Notes: a model not told the origin generated them from the sequence alone. Counted from the first letter of the stretch, positions 42,439-51,292 are shown. The stretch is DNA of 64,000 nucleotides from Xanthomonas rydalmerensis (GCF_033170385.1 NZ_CP126170.1:4054001-4118000); one strand, 5' to 3'. Translations and numbers: made by a program.

Positions 42439-43437
42439 ATGCGCATCGGCCCCTACACGATCGAACCGAAGGTGATCCTGGCACCGATGGCCGGGGTCAC
42501 CGACAAGCCGTTTCGGCTGCTGTGCAAGCGCCTGGGCGCCGGCCTGGCGGTGTCGGAGATGACCATCTCCGATCCGCGCTTCTGGCAGACCCGCAAGTCG
42601 CTGCAGCGCATGGACCACGCCGGCGAGCCGGACCCGGTCAGCGTGCAGATCGCCGGCACCGAACCGCAGCAGCTGGCCGAGGCCGCGCGCTACAACGCCG
42701 ACCACGGCGCGCAACTGATCGACATCAACATGGGCTGCCCGGCGAAGAAGGTGTGCAACGCCTGGGCCGGCTCGGCGCTGATGCGCGACGAGGCGCTGGT
42801 GGCGCGCATCCTCACCGCGGTGGTGAAGGCCTCGCCGGTACCGGTGACGCTGAAGATCCGCACCGGCTGGGACTGCGACCACCGCAACGGCCCGATCATC
42901 GCGCGCATCGCCGAGGACTGCGGCATCGCCGCGCTGGCGGTGCACGGGCGCACCCGCGACCAGCATTACAGCGGCCACGCCGAGTACGCGACCATCGCGC
43001 AGATCAAGGCGATGCTGCGCATCCCGGTGATCGCCAACGGCGACATCGATTCGCCGCAGAAGGCGGCGCAGGTGCTGGCCGCGACCGGCGCCGACGCGGT
43101 GATGGTCGGGCGCGCGGCGCAGGGCCGGCCATGGATCTTCGGCGAGATCGCGCACTATCTGGCCACCGGCGAACAGCAGCCGGCGCCATCGCTGACGTTC
43201 GTGCGCGACACCCTGCTCGGCCACCTGCAGGCCCTGCACGACTTCTACGGCGAGGTGCAGGGCGTGCGCATCGCGCGCAAGCACCTGGGCTGGTACGCCA
43301 AGGACCGGCCGGAGAACGCCGCGTTCCGCGCCGTGGTCAACCGCGCCGAGAGCGCACAGGCGCAACTGGCGCTGACCGCCAACTACTTCGACGCGCTGAT
43401 CGCCGGGGTGCCGCCCGCCTTGTCCGCCGCCGCCTGA
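42439..43437 (+). CDS. dusB: tRNA-dihydrouridine synthase DusB
   Basis: A 332-residue flavin enzyme that reduces uridine to dihydrouridine in tRNA. The N-terminal FMN barrel shows APMAGVTDKPFRLLC, the active-site Cys in NMGCPAKKVCN (the KKVCN form marks DusB), TLKIRTGWD, VHGRTR (FMN) and ANGDIDSPQKAAQVLAATGADAVMVGRAAQGRPW. The C-terminal helical tRNA domain is intact. In E. coli dusB precedes fis; here it is followed by a methyltransferase gene, so fis is not adjacent. Confidence 0.94.
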   Translation: MRIGPYTIEPKVILAPMAGVTDKPFRLLCKRLGAGLAVSEMTISDPRFWQTRKSLQRMDHAGEPDPVSVQIAGTEPQQLAEAARYNADHGAQLIDINMGCPAKKVCNAWAGSALMRDEALVARILTAVVKASPVPVTLKIRTGWDCDHRNGPIIARIAEDCGIAALAVHGRTRDQHYSGHAEYATIAQIKAMLRIPVIANGDIDSPQKAAQVLAATGADAVMVGRAAQGRPWIFGEIAHYLATGEQQPAPSLTFVRDTLLGHLQALHDFYGEVQGVRIARKHLGWYAKDRPENAAFRAVVNRAESAQAQLALTANYFDALIAGVPPALSAAA

Positions 43438-43460
43438 CGCCTTCTTCCTGGAGCACCGCC

Positions 43461-44288
43461 ATGAGCGCATCTGCCGAGACTCCGACCTATCTGCACGGCT
43501 ATTCCGACACCGAACAGGCACGCCTGCTGAAACAGGCGCGGCTGCTCGAAGCCACCCTGTTCAATCAGATCGACTACACCGGCGCGCGGCGCCTGCTGGA
43601 GGTGGGCAGCGGCGTCGGCGCGCAGACCGAAGTCTTGCTGCGGCGCTTCCCGGAGCTGCACGTCACCGGCATCGACCTGAGCGAGGCGCAGCTGCAGGCC
43701 GCGCGCGACAACCTGCAGCGCATGCCGTGGTGCCAGGACCGCTACACGCTGCAGCAGGCCGACGCCGGTGACCTGCCGTTCCAGCCGCGCAGCTTCGATG
43801 CGGCGTTCCTGTGCTGGGTGCTGGAGCACGTGCCGTCGCCGGCACGCGTGCTCAGCGAAGTGCGGCGGGTGCTGGCGCCGGGGTCGCCGGTGTACGTGAC
43901 CGAGGTGATGAACGCCTCGTTCCTGCTGCACCCCTACTCGCCGAACGTGTGGCGCTACTGGATGGCATTCAACGACTTCCAGTACGACCACGGCGGCGAC
44001 CCCTTCGTCGGCGCCAAGCTCGGCAACCTGCTGCTGGCCGGCGGGTATCGCGACGTCAGCACCGAGATCAAGACCCTGCACCTGGACAACCGCGAGCCGG
44101 CGCGGCGCAAGACCATGATCGGGTTCTGGGAAGAGCTGCTGCTGTCGGCGGCAGACAGGCTGCTGCAGGCCGGCGCGGTGGACGCGGAGACCGTGGCCGG
44201 CATGCGCCGGGAGATGGCGCAGGTGCAGAGCGACCCGGATGCGGTGTTCTTCTATTCGTTCGTGCAGGCGCACGCCACAGTGTATTGA
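43461..44288 (+). CDS. SAM-dependent class I methyltransferase
   Basis: A 275-residue methyltransferase. Motif I is LLEVGSGVGAQTEVLL, then GIDLSEAQLQAARDN (motif II), QQADAGDLPF (SAM-adenine contact) and FDAAFLCWVLEHVP. The later ARRKTMIGFWEELLLSAADRLL helix and MRREMAQVQSDP end resemble small-molecule methyltransferases. The substrate is unknown. It begins 23 bp after dusB; the frame is open far upstream, but the conserved start MSASAETPTYLHGYSD fits. Confidence 0.88.
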   Translation: MSASAETPTYLHGYSDTEQARLLKQARLLEATLFNQIDYTGARRLLEVGSGVGAQTEVLLRRFPELHVTGIDLSEAQLQAARDNLQRMPWCQDRYTLQQADAGDLPFQPRSFDAAFLCWVLEHVPSPARVLSEVRRVLAPGSPVYVTEVMNASFLLHPYSPNVWRYWMAFNDFQYDHGGDPFVGAKLGNLLLAGGYRDVSTEIKTLHLDNREPARRKTMIGFWEELLLSAADRLLQAGAVDAETVAGMRREMAQVQSDPDAVFFYSFVQAHATVY

Positions 44289-44295
44289 GCGGCGC

Positions 44296-45369
44296 TCACG
44301 GCGCCGCTGGCGATGCCTGCGTGCCGACCGGCGCGGGCGACGCCGGCTCGACCCAGATCCGTTGCCACATCCGCGCCAGCGCTGCGCGAATCTGCCCACG
44401 TGCCACCGGCGCCCGGTACGCGGCCTGCAGTTGCCGCGGTGGAATCGCCTCCCAGCCGTCGCCCTGCTGCCGCGCGACCGCGAAGTTGAAATTGTAGTCA
44501 GGTTCCAGGCCCATGCGCAGGTCGCTGAGCACCAGTTCGCCGTCCTTGACCTGCGCGCGCATGAAACCGCGGTTGAACCAGCTCAGTCGCTGCACTGCCG
44601 GCAGGTCGCGTACCTGCGCCAGCGCCTGGGTGTTGGAGGGATAGCCCTGGAAGCGCATCGGCCCACGATCGGCGACCAGCGAGCGCTCGCCGATCACATA
44701 GCCGCTCGGCGTCATCGCCACCACCCGCCACAACAACGTGTTGAACGGCATCGGCACCGAGAAGCGCGGCGCCTGCGCCAGGCCCATCGCCGCCAATGCG
44801 CGGTCGGCCTCGCGATCGACCAGGTGCTTGGCCAGCAGCGACCAGCCCAGGTAGGCGCTGCTCAACAGCAGTCCGACAAGCAAAGCCTGCTGCGCAAAGC
44901 GGCGCGCGCGCGCCCACCAGGCGATGCCACAGGCCAGCAGCAGCCACAGCGTGTAGGCGGGATCGATGATGAACACGCTCGACCACATGGCCGGCGGCGG
45001 CCGCAGCGGCCACCACAGCTGCGTGCCGTAGACGGTGAACGCATCCAGCAACGGATGGGTGATCAGCGCCAACTGGATCGCCCAGAACCAGCGACGCGGC
45101 GCCTCGGCCACGCGCCCGTGGCCGAAGCGGCGGAACAGCCACCAGATCAGCCAGCCGAGCAGCGGCAGCACGAACAGCGAATGGCTGACGCTGCGATGCA
45201 CCGTCATCAGCGTGACCGGATCGCGAGTGAGCGGCAGCAGGATCAGCGAATCGAGATCCGGCGCGGTACCGAGCGCGGCACCGGCGAGCAGTGCCGCGCG
45301 CCGATGCGCGGCCGGGGCGATGGCCGCGGCAACGGCGCCACCGAGCACGATCTGGGTGAGGGAATCCAT
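44296..45369 (-). CDS. YdjM/DUF457-like membrane-bound metal-dependent hydrolase
   Basis: A 357-residue protein. The N-terminal MDSLTQIVLGGAVAAAIAP and DLDSLILLP segments, with HRSVSHSLFVLPLL and LITHPLLDAFTVYGTQLWWPL, are the His/Asp-rich membrane signature of the YdjM (PF04307) hydrolases. About six membrane helices fill residues 1-190; the C-terminal half is soluble. The start 45369 (MDSLTQ) is standard. The enzyme activity is undefined in this family. It is convergent with the methyltransferase gene and 7 bp away. Confidence 0.85.
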   Translation of the reverse strand: MDSLTQIVLGGAVAAAIAPAAHRRAALLAGAALGTAPDLDSLILLPLTRDPVTLMTVHRSVSHSLFVLPLLGWLIWWLFRRFGHGRVAEAPRRWFWAIQLALITHPLLDAFTVYGTQLWWPLRPPPAMWSSVFIIDPAYTLWLLLACGIAWWARARRFAQQALLVGLLLSSAYLGWSLLAKHLVDREADRALAAMGLAQAPRFSVPMPFNTLLWRVVAMTPSGYVIGERSLVADRGPMRFQGYPSNTQALAQVRDLPAVQRLSWFNRGFMRAQVKDGELVLSDLRMGLEPDYNFNFAVARQQGDGWEAIPPRQLQAAYRAPVARGQIRAALARMWQRIWVEPASPAPVGTQASPAAP

Positions 45370-45446
45370 CGGGGGATGCTAGCAGCGATGCAGTGCTCGA
45401 TGCGCAGCGGTGAGATACCCGCATTCTCGATGTGCCCGACAGGGAG

Positions 45447-45478
45447 AGGCGCCCCGTCGGGGACGCCTTTCTTTATTT
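45447..45478 (+). terminator. Hairpin with T-rich tail (GGCGCCCCGTCGGGGACGCC)
   Basis: A stem AGGCG(C)CCC/GGGACGCCT at 45447-45468 is followed by TTTCTTTATTT on the plus strand. No plus-strand gene ends nearby, so it may serve the minus-strand paralog at 45502, read without a U tract, or be a relict. Confidence 0.4.
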
Positions 45479-45501
45479 CATCTGCACTGCCTGAAGCAGG
45501 A

Positions 45502-46194
45502 TCAGGGGGAAATTTCTCCGGATGCGTAGAGTGGGAAATATCCCTGTGAAACGAGGATGCCAAAGGCCAAATACGAGGTGCCAGATGCCATTTCGCTGTC
45601 ACCAAAGAGAAAGTAGCCCATCGCATCACTCGCTGCGACGATCGCCCAGCCCGTGTGCGGAGGCGCAGCCTGTCTCGATGAGGCGTCGGCCGCAAATTTG
45701 GACCAGTAGCGCGTGGAGTGCCTGACCACGCTCAGCCCACCCAGGACCAGCGCGCCGTTCTTCGACCTGGGATCGAGCCGCGCGATGCCTTCCCGTTCCA
45801 GTTCCTCGAATTGCACCGCCGCCGCGTCCAGGTCCTGGGCGTTCTGCACGATCTGGTCCATTCGCACGATGAACGAGAATTCGTAGGCGCTTAACTGCTG
45901 GCGCAGTACAGCCAGGTTCTCGGTCATCGGCCGGGTCGGGTCGATCGCATCCACCATGGGCTGCCGCGTGGCGATGAAGCGCTCCAGCGGCATGCCAGGG
46001 TTGTAGCCGCACTTCTCGACCAGCGCGGCGAGGGCCCCGTCGGGCGGGACGTTGGTGTCCATCAGGCAGCCCAGGTACATGTTGTGCTGGATGCCGGCCT
46101 GGTCCATCGGATTCTCGGCCGCCAGCGCGGGGGCCGCGCCGAAGGCACTGCCGACCAGCAGGGCGGCGGTCGCGACAAGGAGTTTTTTGTTCAT
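45502..46194 (-). CDS. Secreted protein of unknown family, tandem paralog A
   Basis: A 230-residue protein with a signal peptide (about 1-25, ends ALA). The mature part starts AENPMDQAGIQHNMYLGCLM and is strongly alike to paralog B over the first 170 residues (roughly two thirds identical by eye), then diverges. Shared landmarks: LGCLMD, KCGYNPG, PLERFIATRQP, IDPTRPMTEN, YEFSFIVRMDQIVQNAQD, LDPRSKNGALVLGGLSVVRHS. Two conserved Cys (about 46 and 64) may pair. The C-terminal part differs: A ends with a hydrophobic stretch and GEISP. No family was recognised. The start at 46194 gives the better signal peptide. Confidence 0.8.
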   Translation of the reverse strand: MNKKLLVATAALLVGSAFGAAPALAAENPMDQAGIQHNMYLGCLMDTNVPPDGALAALVEKCGYNPGMPLERFIATRQPMVDAIDPTRPMTENLAVLRQQLSAYEFSFIVRMDQIVQNAQDLDAAAVQFEELEREGIARLDPRSKNGALVLGGLSVVRHSTRYWSKFAADASSRQAAPPHTGWAIVAASDAMGYFLFGDSEMASGTSYLAFGILVSQGYFPLYASGEISP

Positions 46195-46305
46195 GAACAT
46201 TCTCGTGCAATGGATGGAGAGAGAGGTGGCCAGGTCTCGACGTTCCTGCGCAGGCCCCGCAAAGGGCGACCACCGACGCACCGGCACATGGCGCAATGCG
46301 ATACA

Positions 46306-46332
46306 GGGGAAGGCGCCCATCGGGCCTTCCCC
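46306..46332. terminator. Hairpin downstream of paralog B, near-copy of the 33731 terminator stem
   Basis: GGGGAAGGC/GCCTTCCCC with a short loop, very similar to the DUF6607 terminator (GGGGAAGGCG/CGCCTTCCCC). It lies past the stop of paralog B on the minus strand, but the U tract is missing. It is a possible terminator or processed end between the two paralogs. Confidence 0.5.
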
Positions 46333-46389
46333 CCTCGGCGTGCCTGGCCCGATCGGGTCTCCCGAAAGGCTGGCGGCAGATGGATCGAC

Positions 46390-47064
46390 TCAGGGTTGCG
46401 GATTGGGAGTCGGGCTCGCCGTGTCGAAGATCACGTCGTGGGCCTGGCTGGAGACCGTGGCCGCCGCCCCGACGTCGTGATTCGAGAGGAAATAGCCACC
46501 CACGTCGCTCACGACGACGGCCAGCCATTTCCAGAACCGCCCTTTCGAAGTGACGCCGCTCTCGGCCGCCTGCTTGGACCAGTAGCCATTGGAATGCCTG
46601 GCCACGCTCAGCCCGCCCAGGATCAGCGCGCCGTTCTCGGACTTGGGATCGAGCCGCGCGATGGCCTCGCGCTCCAGCGCCTCGAACTGGGCCGCCGCGG
46701 CATCCATGTCCGCGGCGTTCTCGACGATCTGATCCATGCGAACGAGGAACGAGTACTCGTAGGCATTGAACTGCTGGCGTAGTGCGGGCAGGTTTTCCGT
46801 CAGGGACCGCGTCGGATCGATCGAGTCGACGATCGGCTGCTGCGTGGCGATGTACCGCTCCAGCGGCACGCCGGGGGCATAGCCGCACTTCTTGACCAGC
46901 AGGGTCAGCGCGTCCTCGGCCGTGGCATTCAGGTCCATCAGGCAGCCCAGGTACATGTTGTGCTGGATGCCGGCATGGTCCAACGGGTTCTCGGCCGCCA
47001 GCGCAGGGGTGCCGACGACGCTGCCCGCCAGCAGAGCGGTTGCGACAAGGAACTTCTTCTTCAT
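46390..47064 (-). CDS. Secreted protein of unknown family, tandem paralog B
   Basis: A 224-residue protein with a signal peptide (about 1-23, ends ALA). The mature domain AENPLDHAGIQHNMYLGCLM onward closely follows paralog A, including both Cys, IDPTRSLTEN, YEYSFLVRMDQIVENAAD and LDPKSENGALILGGLSVARHS. The C-terminal third (GRFWKWLAVVVSDVGGYFL onward) differs in detail and ends SPTPNPQP. The ATG at 47064 follows a GAGAGAACGCTC segment. The pair is separated by about 195 bases. Helical and possibly periplasmic, the pair is not assigned to a known family. Confidence 0.8.
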   Translation of the reverse strand: MKKKFLVATALLAGSVVGTPALAAENPLDHAGIQHNMYLGCLMDLNATAEDALTLLVKKCGYAPGVPLERYIATQQPIVDSIDPTRSLTENLPALRQQFNAYEYSFLVRMDQIVENAADMDAAAAQFEALEREAIARLDPKSENGALILGGLSVARHSNGYWSKQAAESGVTSKGRFWKWLAVVVSDVGGYFLSNHDVGAAATVSSQAHDVIFDTASPTPNPQP

Positions 47065-47426
47065 GAGCGTTCTCTCGCTATATGGAAGGGATTGGAGATG
47101 GCTGGGATGCGTGCACCGCCCCCGGAGGAAGGCCACCGCCGCATCGACACACGGTGCGATCCGGCGATTCCAGGCTAGGCAGGGCGACGGCGCAGCACGA
47201 GGGCGAAGCCGGGCCGCCCATGGAATGAACCGGGTCGAATTGACGGAGCCCGGATACGAGCACCACCGGTCGCGGGCGCGCGATCCTGTGGCGCGGCACA
47301 ATGCCGCCATCGAAGAATCAATGCGTTAGCCGGATTTATTCCCGGTCTATACCCGTGGATGCGCTGGCATCGGCCGTCGCGCCACTCGTAGGCTGCGGCT
47401 TCCCTTCTGCGCATTGCGAGATTCCG
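47065..47426. other. Intergenic region between paralog B and a small secreted-protein gene
   Basis: These 362 bases separate divergent genes. Open frames across it are the upstream extension of paralog B, with Arg/Ala-rich sequence, and are not supported. The last 100 bases are slightly AT-richer (AATCAATGCGTTAGCCGGATTTATTCC) and could hold promoters for both directions. No repeat or terminator was recognised. Confidence 0.5.
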
Positions 47427-47813
47427 ATGCCTGCCTCCCGCTCCGTCTTTCATGCCGCCCTCGTCGCGGTCCTGCTGAGCTTGCCGCTGATCGCCCACGG
47501 CCACGACACCCTGCCACCGGACTGGTGCCTGGAGCAGGACCAGGAACCGGAGGTCGTGGTGAAGTTCGATTTCGACGGCCAGCAGCTGCGGCAGACCATG
47601 GACAAGTGCGGCGTGGTCGATAGCCACGAGCCGTACACGAATACGCTGAACACCATTGCCGCCTATTGCGAGGTGGTGGCCCCGTCGCGATCGGCCAAGC
47701 CCATCGTGCTCGGCCCGACGACCTTCCTGGCCCGCGACCACCACAGCGCCTACCGCATGGAACAAGGCTTGAAGGGCGCGTGCGTGGTCTGCCCGGCCAA
47801 GCGCGGGCGCTGA
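47427..47813 (+). CDS. Small secreted protein of unknown function
   Basis: A 128-residue protein with a signal peptide (about 1-26, ends AHGHD). The mature part has five cysteines: WCLEQD, KCGVVD, AYCEVV and the C-terminal CVVC, which is a CxxC. This suggests a disulfide-bonded periplasmic or outer-membrane protein, perhaps metal-binding (it also has several His, as in ARDHHSAYRM). No family was recognised. The ATG at 47427 is followed by a good signal peptide; the upstream in-frame ATG at 47301 is less likely. It converges on the TPR-PAS gene 66 bp later. Confidence 0.7.
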   Translation: MPASRSVFHAALVAVLLSLPLIAHGHDTLPPDWCLEQDQEPEVVVKFDFDGQQLRQTMDKCGVVDSHEPYTNTLNTIAAYCEVVAPSRSAKPIVLGPTTFLARDHHSAYRMEQGLKGACVVCPAKRGR

Positions 47814-47879
47814 CCCACCGTGCAGGCGCGCTCGCTCCTCAGGGCGGCCAACGGTCGCCAGCAGGGCGGCCAGGCACGC

Positions 47880-50102
47880 TCAGCCGAGCGCGTCCCGGCG
47901 GGTGTAGGCAAGCACCGTGTCGATCCGCGACTGCAGCGCGGCGCGCGCCTCTGCCGAGATTCCCTCGCAGTGCGCGAGCACGAAATAGGCCGAGCGCAGT
48001 ACATCCCGCCAGCGCGGGTTGCTGGGCAACTTGGAGACCGCCAGGTAGCGCTCCATCGCCCGCGCGCGCAGGCGGCCATCGTCGATGTTCACGCGCCAGA
48101 TCCGGCTGCGCTCGGCCAACTCCAGCCGGCCGGTCGCCGTGGTGCGCTCCCAGGTGTCGATGACCGCGAGCATCAAGTCGACCAGCGCGCGTCGGAAGGC
48201 ATCGCGCAACGCAGGCGCAGCGGCTTCCTGTTGCGTGTGCTCGGCCTGCGCGGTGTCCGACGCCGCGTCAGTGTCGCGTTCCTGCAGGGCGAGGACGACC
48301 AGGCCATCGCCGCCCCGCCAGGGTGCGAGGGTAACGGCGAGCGGTGTGCCGTGCCGCGCCACGACCTCGAGGCGCTGCGCGGCGCTGTCCTCCATACGCT
48401 CCAGCGCCGCCTGCAACGCCGGACGGTCGCGTTCGGCAACGCAGGCGAACACCGCCTGCCCTACCGGTTCGGCGGCGTCCGTGCCGCCAAGCAGCAGGCG
48501 GCCGGCACGATTGGCGGCCAGGACCTGGCCTTCGGCATCGAGCAGGCACAGCGCATCCTCGCGGCTATCGAGCAAGGTCTGCAGCAGGCTGCGATCCTCG
48601 GCCAGCGCATCGGCCTCGCGCCGATAACGGGCGAGTTGCTCCTCATGGCGAACACGCTGGGCGGCCTGCAGCACACGTTCGCGCTGCCGGCGACGCTGCA
48701 GCCACAGCCAGACACCGAGCGCGGCGGCGACGCCGGACACCAGCGCCAGCCACAGCAGCAGCGTGCGTTGGCGCAGCTGGGCCTGACGCAGGCGGTTTTC
48801 GCTTTGCAGGGCGTCGATGGTGCGCTGCTTTTCGGCGGTGTCGAAGCGGATCCGCAACCAGTCCAGTTGGCGATCGTGCTGCGCGCGCACCAACGCGGCG
48901 GCTTCTGCGTTCGCGCGCCGCAGGGTGGCGATGGCGGCCACCGTGTCGCCACTGCTTTCCTGCAGCCGTGCCAGTTCCTCCAGCAGTGGCACCCGCACCG
49001 GATCGCCGCCGGCGGCCGCGGCCAGCGCCTCGCGCAGGCGTGCCGCGGCCGCAGCGGCATTGCCTTCGAGCCGGGCCGTCCGCGCCAGTTGCAGCTGCAG
49101 TGCCGATGGCAGCGGCAGCGCCCACGCCTCGGCGAGCGCCAGCGCACTGGAACTCCAGCGTTGCGCCTGCGCCACATCGCCAAGCGCCAGCGCCGCACGG
49201 ATCAGGCCGTCGTGGACACGCAACTCGTACACCCGGCGGCCCTGCGCGCGGTACACGGCCAGGGCCTCCTGCAACCAGGCCAGCGCTTGCGGCGTGTCGC
49301 CGCTGTCGAGCGCCAGCTCGGCCATGGTTTCCTGCACGTGCGCGGCCTCGATGGCGTCGCCCTGCGCGCGGTTGGCGGCCAGCGCATCGCGGTAGTAGCG
49401 CATCGCGGTGTCGGACTCGCGCAGTTCGCGATAGACGTCGGCAATATTGGTGAGCACCGACGCCGCTACTGCGCCGTGCGCACGCTGCAGGTCCAGGCTT
49501 AGCGTCAGGTTGCGCAGGGCGCCGCGGAAATCGCCGAGCCGGCGCAGCGCCGCACCGACGTTGTTCAGATCGCGCGCCTGCCCCACGCGGTCGTGCAGCG
49601 AGCGGGACAGCGTGGCCGCGCACTCGAAGCGCGCCAGCGCCTGCGGCAGGCGTTCGCGACGGAAATCGAGAATGCCGCGGCGGCGCGTGAGTTCGTAGCG
49701 CAATCGCGCGTCGCCGGCATCGCCGATATTGGCCTCGGCGCAGTCCAGCGCCTGCTCGGCGGCGTCGAAGCGGCCGCCGTCGAGCTGTTCCTTGGCCCGT
49801 GCGAACAGCGCGTCCATCCGCGTGCCACCGGTTGTGTGCAAGGTCGACAGGCCGGCCTGCTGCAGGCACAGCATCGCATCCGGGAGTTTGCGCGGTGCCT
49901 CGGCATCGGTGCAGCCGTAGACCGTGTTCTGCGCGATCGCTGTCCCGCACGCCGCGAGCAGGACGCCCAGGCACGCCGCTCGGACGCGTGCCCGCTGCCA
50001 CGCGCGTGCAGTGGTGGCCTGGGCCTGGAGGGTCGTGCTGCAAGACGCCGACCAGATCGGGCTCGACCACGTCCATGCGGATCGCAGCGACCGGCCGCAC
50101 AC
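47880..50102 (-). CDS. Large TPR-repeat/transmembrane/PAS protein, probable membrane signalling or regulatory protein
   Basis: About 740 residues from the chosen GTG (50102). Layout: an export-like hydrophobic N-terminal stretch (AACLGVLLAACGTAIAQN), about 350 residues of TPR-like helical repeats (periplasmic) with a coiled-coil end (QLDWLRIRFDTAEKQRTIDALQSE). A membrane helix follows (about 441-462), then a basic linker, a PAS-like domain (SREDALCLLDAEGQVLAANRAGRLL; about 500-600) and a conserved helical tail (about 630-740) with ALVDLMLAVIDTWERTT and SRIWRVNIDDGRLR. No histidine kinase, GGDEF or HTH motif was seen, so the output is unknown. The start is uncertain: a run of GTG codons lies upstream and no ATG is close. 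Confidence 0.75.
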   Translation of the reverse strand: MCGRSLRSAWTWSSPIWSASCSTTLQAQATTARAWQRARVRAACLGVLLAACGTAIAQNTVYGCTDAEAPRKLPDAMLCLQQAGLSTLHTTGGTRMDALFARAKEQLDGGRFDAAEQALDCAEANIGDAGDARLRYELTRRRGILDFRRERLPQALARFECAATLSRSLHDRVGQARDLNNVGAALRRLGDFRGALRNLTLSLDLQRAHGAVAASVLTNIADVYRELRESDTAMRYYRDALAANRAQGDAIEAAHVQETMAELALDSGDTPQALAWLQEALAVYRAQGRRVYELRVHDGLIRAALALGDVAQAQRWSSSALALAEAWALPLPSALQLQLARTARLEGNAAAAAARLREALAAAAGGDPVRVPLLEELARLQESSGDTVAAIATLRRANAEAAALVRAQHDRQLDWLRIRFDTAEKQRTIDALQSENRLRQAQLRQRTLLLWLALVSGVAAALGVWLWLQRRRQRERVLQAAQRVRHEEQLARYRREADALAEDRSLLQTLLDSREDALCLLDAEGQVLAANRAGRLLLGGTDAAEPVGQAVFACVAERDRPALQAALERMEDSAAQRLEVVARHGTPLAVTLAPWRGGDGLVVLALQERDTDAASDTAQAEHTQQEAAAPALRDAFRRALVDLMLAVIDTWERTTATGRLELAERSRIWRVNIDDGRLRARAMERYLAVSKLPSNPRWRDVLRSAYFVLAHCEGISAEARAALQSRIDTVLAYTRRDALG

Positions 50103-50473
50103 TGCCTTCCCTGGTTTCACGTGCTCCACGGCTCCAGAACTGATCGGGATGCGGCGCAGATGCGCCGCAGCGATATGGCCCGGGGCGACAACCGGGCGCG
50201 GCGGCCATGTGCTCCTGCCCGGGCGTATCGCTCCATCGCAACGCAGTAGACCCGATGCGCTGGAGGCCGGGCAAGCGCACACCGCGGTGCTATCCGCACC
50301 ACGTCGATCATCATGGAATGGACGTCACGCCGAGTTCTACGCCGCCGTCCAGTGCCACTGTGGCAGCGCTGCGTCCAGTCGACCCGCACCGTGGTTGCGG
50401 CATGCGCAGTCCACGACGTGCTCAGAAACTCCGCAGAGAGCGGCGCAGCGTAGCCGCGCGCGAACCGTCCGCC
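50103..50473. other. Intergenic region, 371 bases, no supported gene
   Basis: Between the upstream TPR-PAS start and the LpxH-like stop. Frames here are antisense or Arg/Ser-rich. The unusual length may hold the TPR-PAS promoter, but no -35/-10 pair stood out. A palindrome-like GCACACCGCGGTG (about 50277) is present. It is not otherwise interpretable. Confidence 0.45.
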
Positions 50474-51292
50474 TCAGGCCGCGCGCGGCCAGGCGTTCTC
50501 CTGCACCAGCCGCAGGCGCGGCGGCAGTTCGCGCAGCACGTCGCCGCGATGCGAGAGCAGGCGCAGCGTGCCGTCGGCCTCCTCGGCGAGCGCGGTGAGG
50601 CTTTCGACCCAGTCGCCGTCGTTGGCGTAGACCAGGCCATCGCGTTCGAACAGGCCGGCGCGGTGCACATGGCCGCAAATCACCCCGTCCAGACCGCGAC
50701 GGCGCGCGTCGTCCAGGCCGGCAGTGACGAAGCGCTCGATGTAGCGCTCGGCCGCGCTGCTCTGCCGCTTCAGGTAGTCGGCCAGCGACCAGTAGCGCAT
50801 GCCCAGGCGGCGGCGCACGCGGTTGGTCAGCTGGTTGCCGGTGAGGATGCGGTAGTACAGCCAGTCGCCGAACTTCTCCTGCAGGCCGCCGAACTGGGTC
50901 ACGCTGTCGTAGTCGTCGCCGTGCACCACCAGCAGGCGGCGTCCGTCGGCGGTGGCGTGCACCGCGCGCCGGCGCACCTGCATCGCCGGCAGCGCCAGCC
51001 CGCAGAAGCGGCGGATCGGCCGGTCGTGGTTGCCGGGCACGTAGATCAGCTCGGTGCCGCCACGGGCCAGCGCATGCAGTGCATCGATCACGCGCTGGTG
51101 CGCCGCGCTCCACACCGCGCGGCGTTGCGCCATCCACCAGAAGTCGACGATGTCGCCGACCAGGTACAACTGTTCGCAGCGTAGGCCGCCGAGGAAATCG
51201 GCCAGTTCGCGTGCATGGCAATGCGGCGCACCCAGGTGCACGTCGGAGACGAACACCGCGCGGCGCGGCGACAGGCTGCTGACCGGATTCAT
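50474..51292 (-). CDS. Metallophosphoesterase of the LpxH (UDP-2,3-diacylglucosamine diphosphatase) type
   Basis: A 272-residue calcineurin-like phosphoesterase. The metal-site motifs are in order: FVSDVHLGAPHCH (residues 15-27), VGDIVDFWW, VPGNHDRPI, HGDDYD and CGHVHRAG. The pattern matches LpxH and relatives that hydrolyse UDP-diacyl-GlcN to lipid X in lipid A synthesis, though related enzymes act on other diphosphates and the window alone cannot decide. The start [11 protein letters not shown] at 51292 overlaps the stop of the acyltransferase gene (ATGA), so it is in that operon. Confidence 0.82.
   Translation of the reverse strand: MNPVSSLSPRRAVFVSDVHLGAPHCHARELADFLGGLRCEQLYLVGDIVDFWWMAQRRAVWSAAHQRVIDALHALARGGTELIYVPGNHDRPIRRFCGLALPAMQVRRRAVHATADGRRLLVVHGDDYDSVTQFGGLQEKFGDWLYYRILTGNQLTNRVRRRLGMRYWSLADYLKRQSSAAERYIERFVTAGLDDARRRGLDGVICGHVHRAGLFERDGLVYANDGDWVESLTALAEEADGTLRLLSHRGDVLRELPPRLRLVQENAWPRAA

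Noticed and set aside
45447-45478. Plus-strand terminator after a hypothetical gene
   Set aside because: No plus-strand gene ends nearby, so it was listed only as a low-confidence hairpin.
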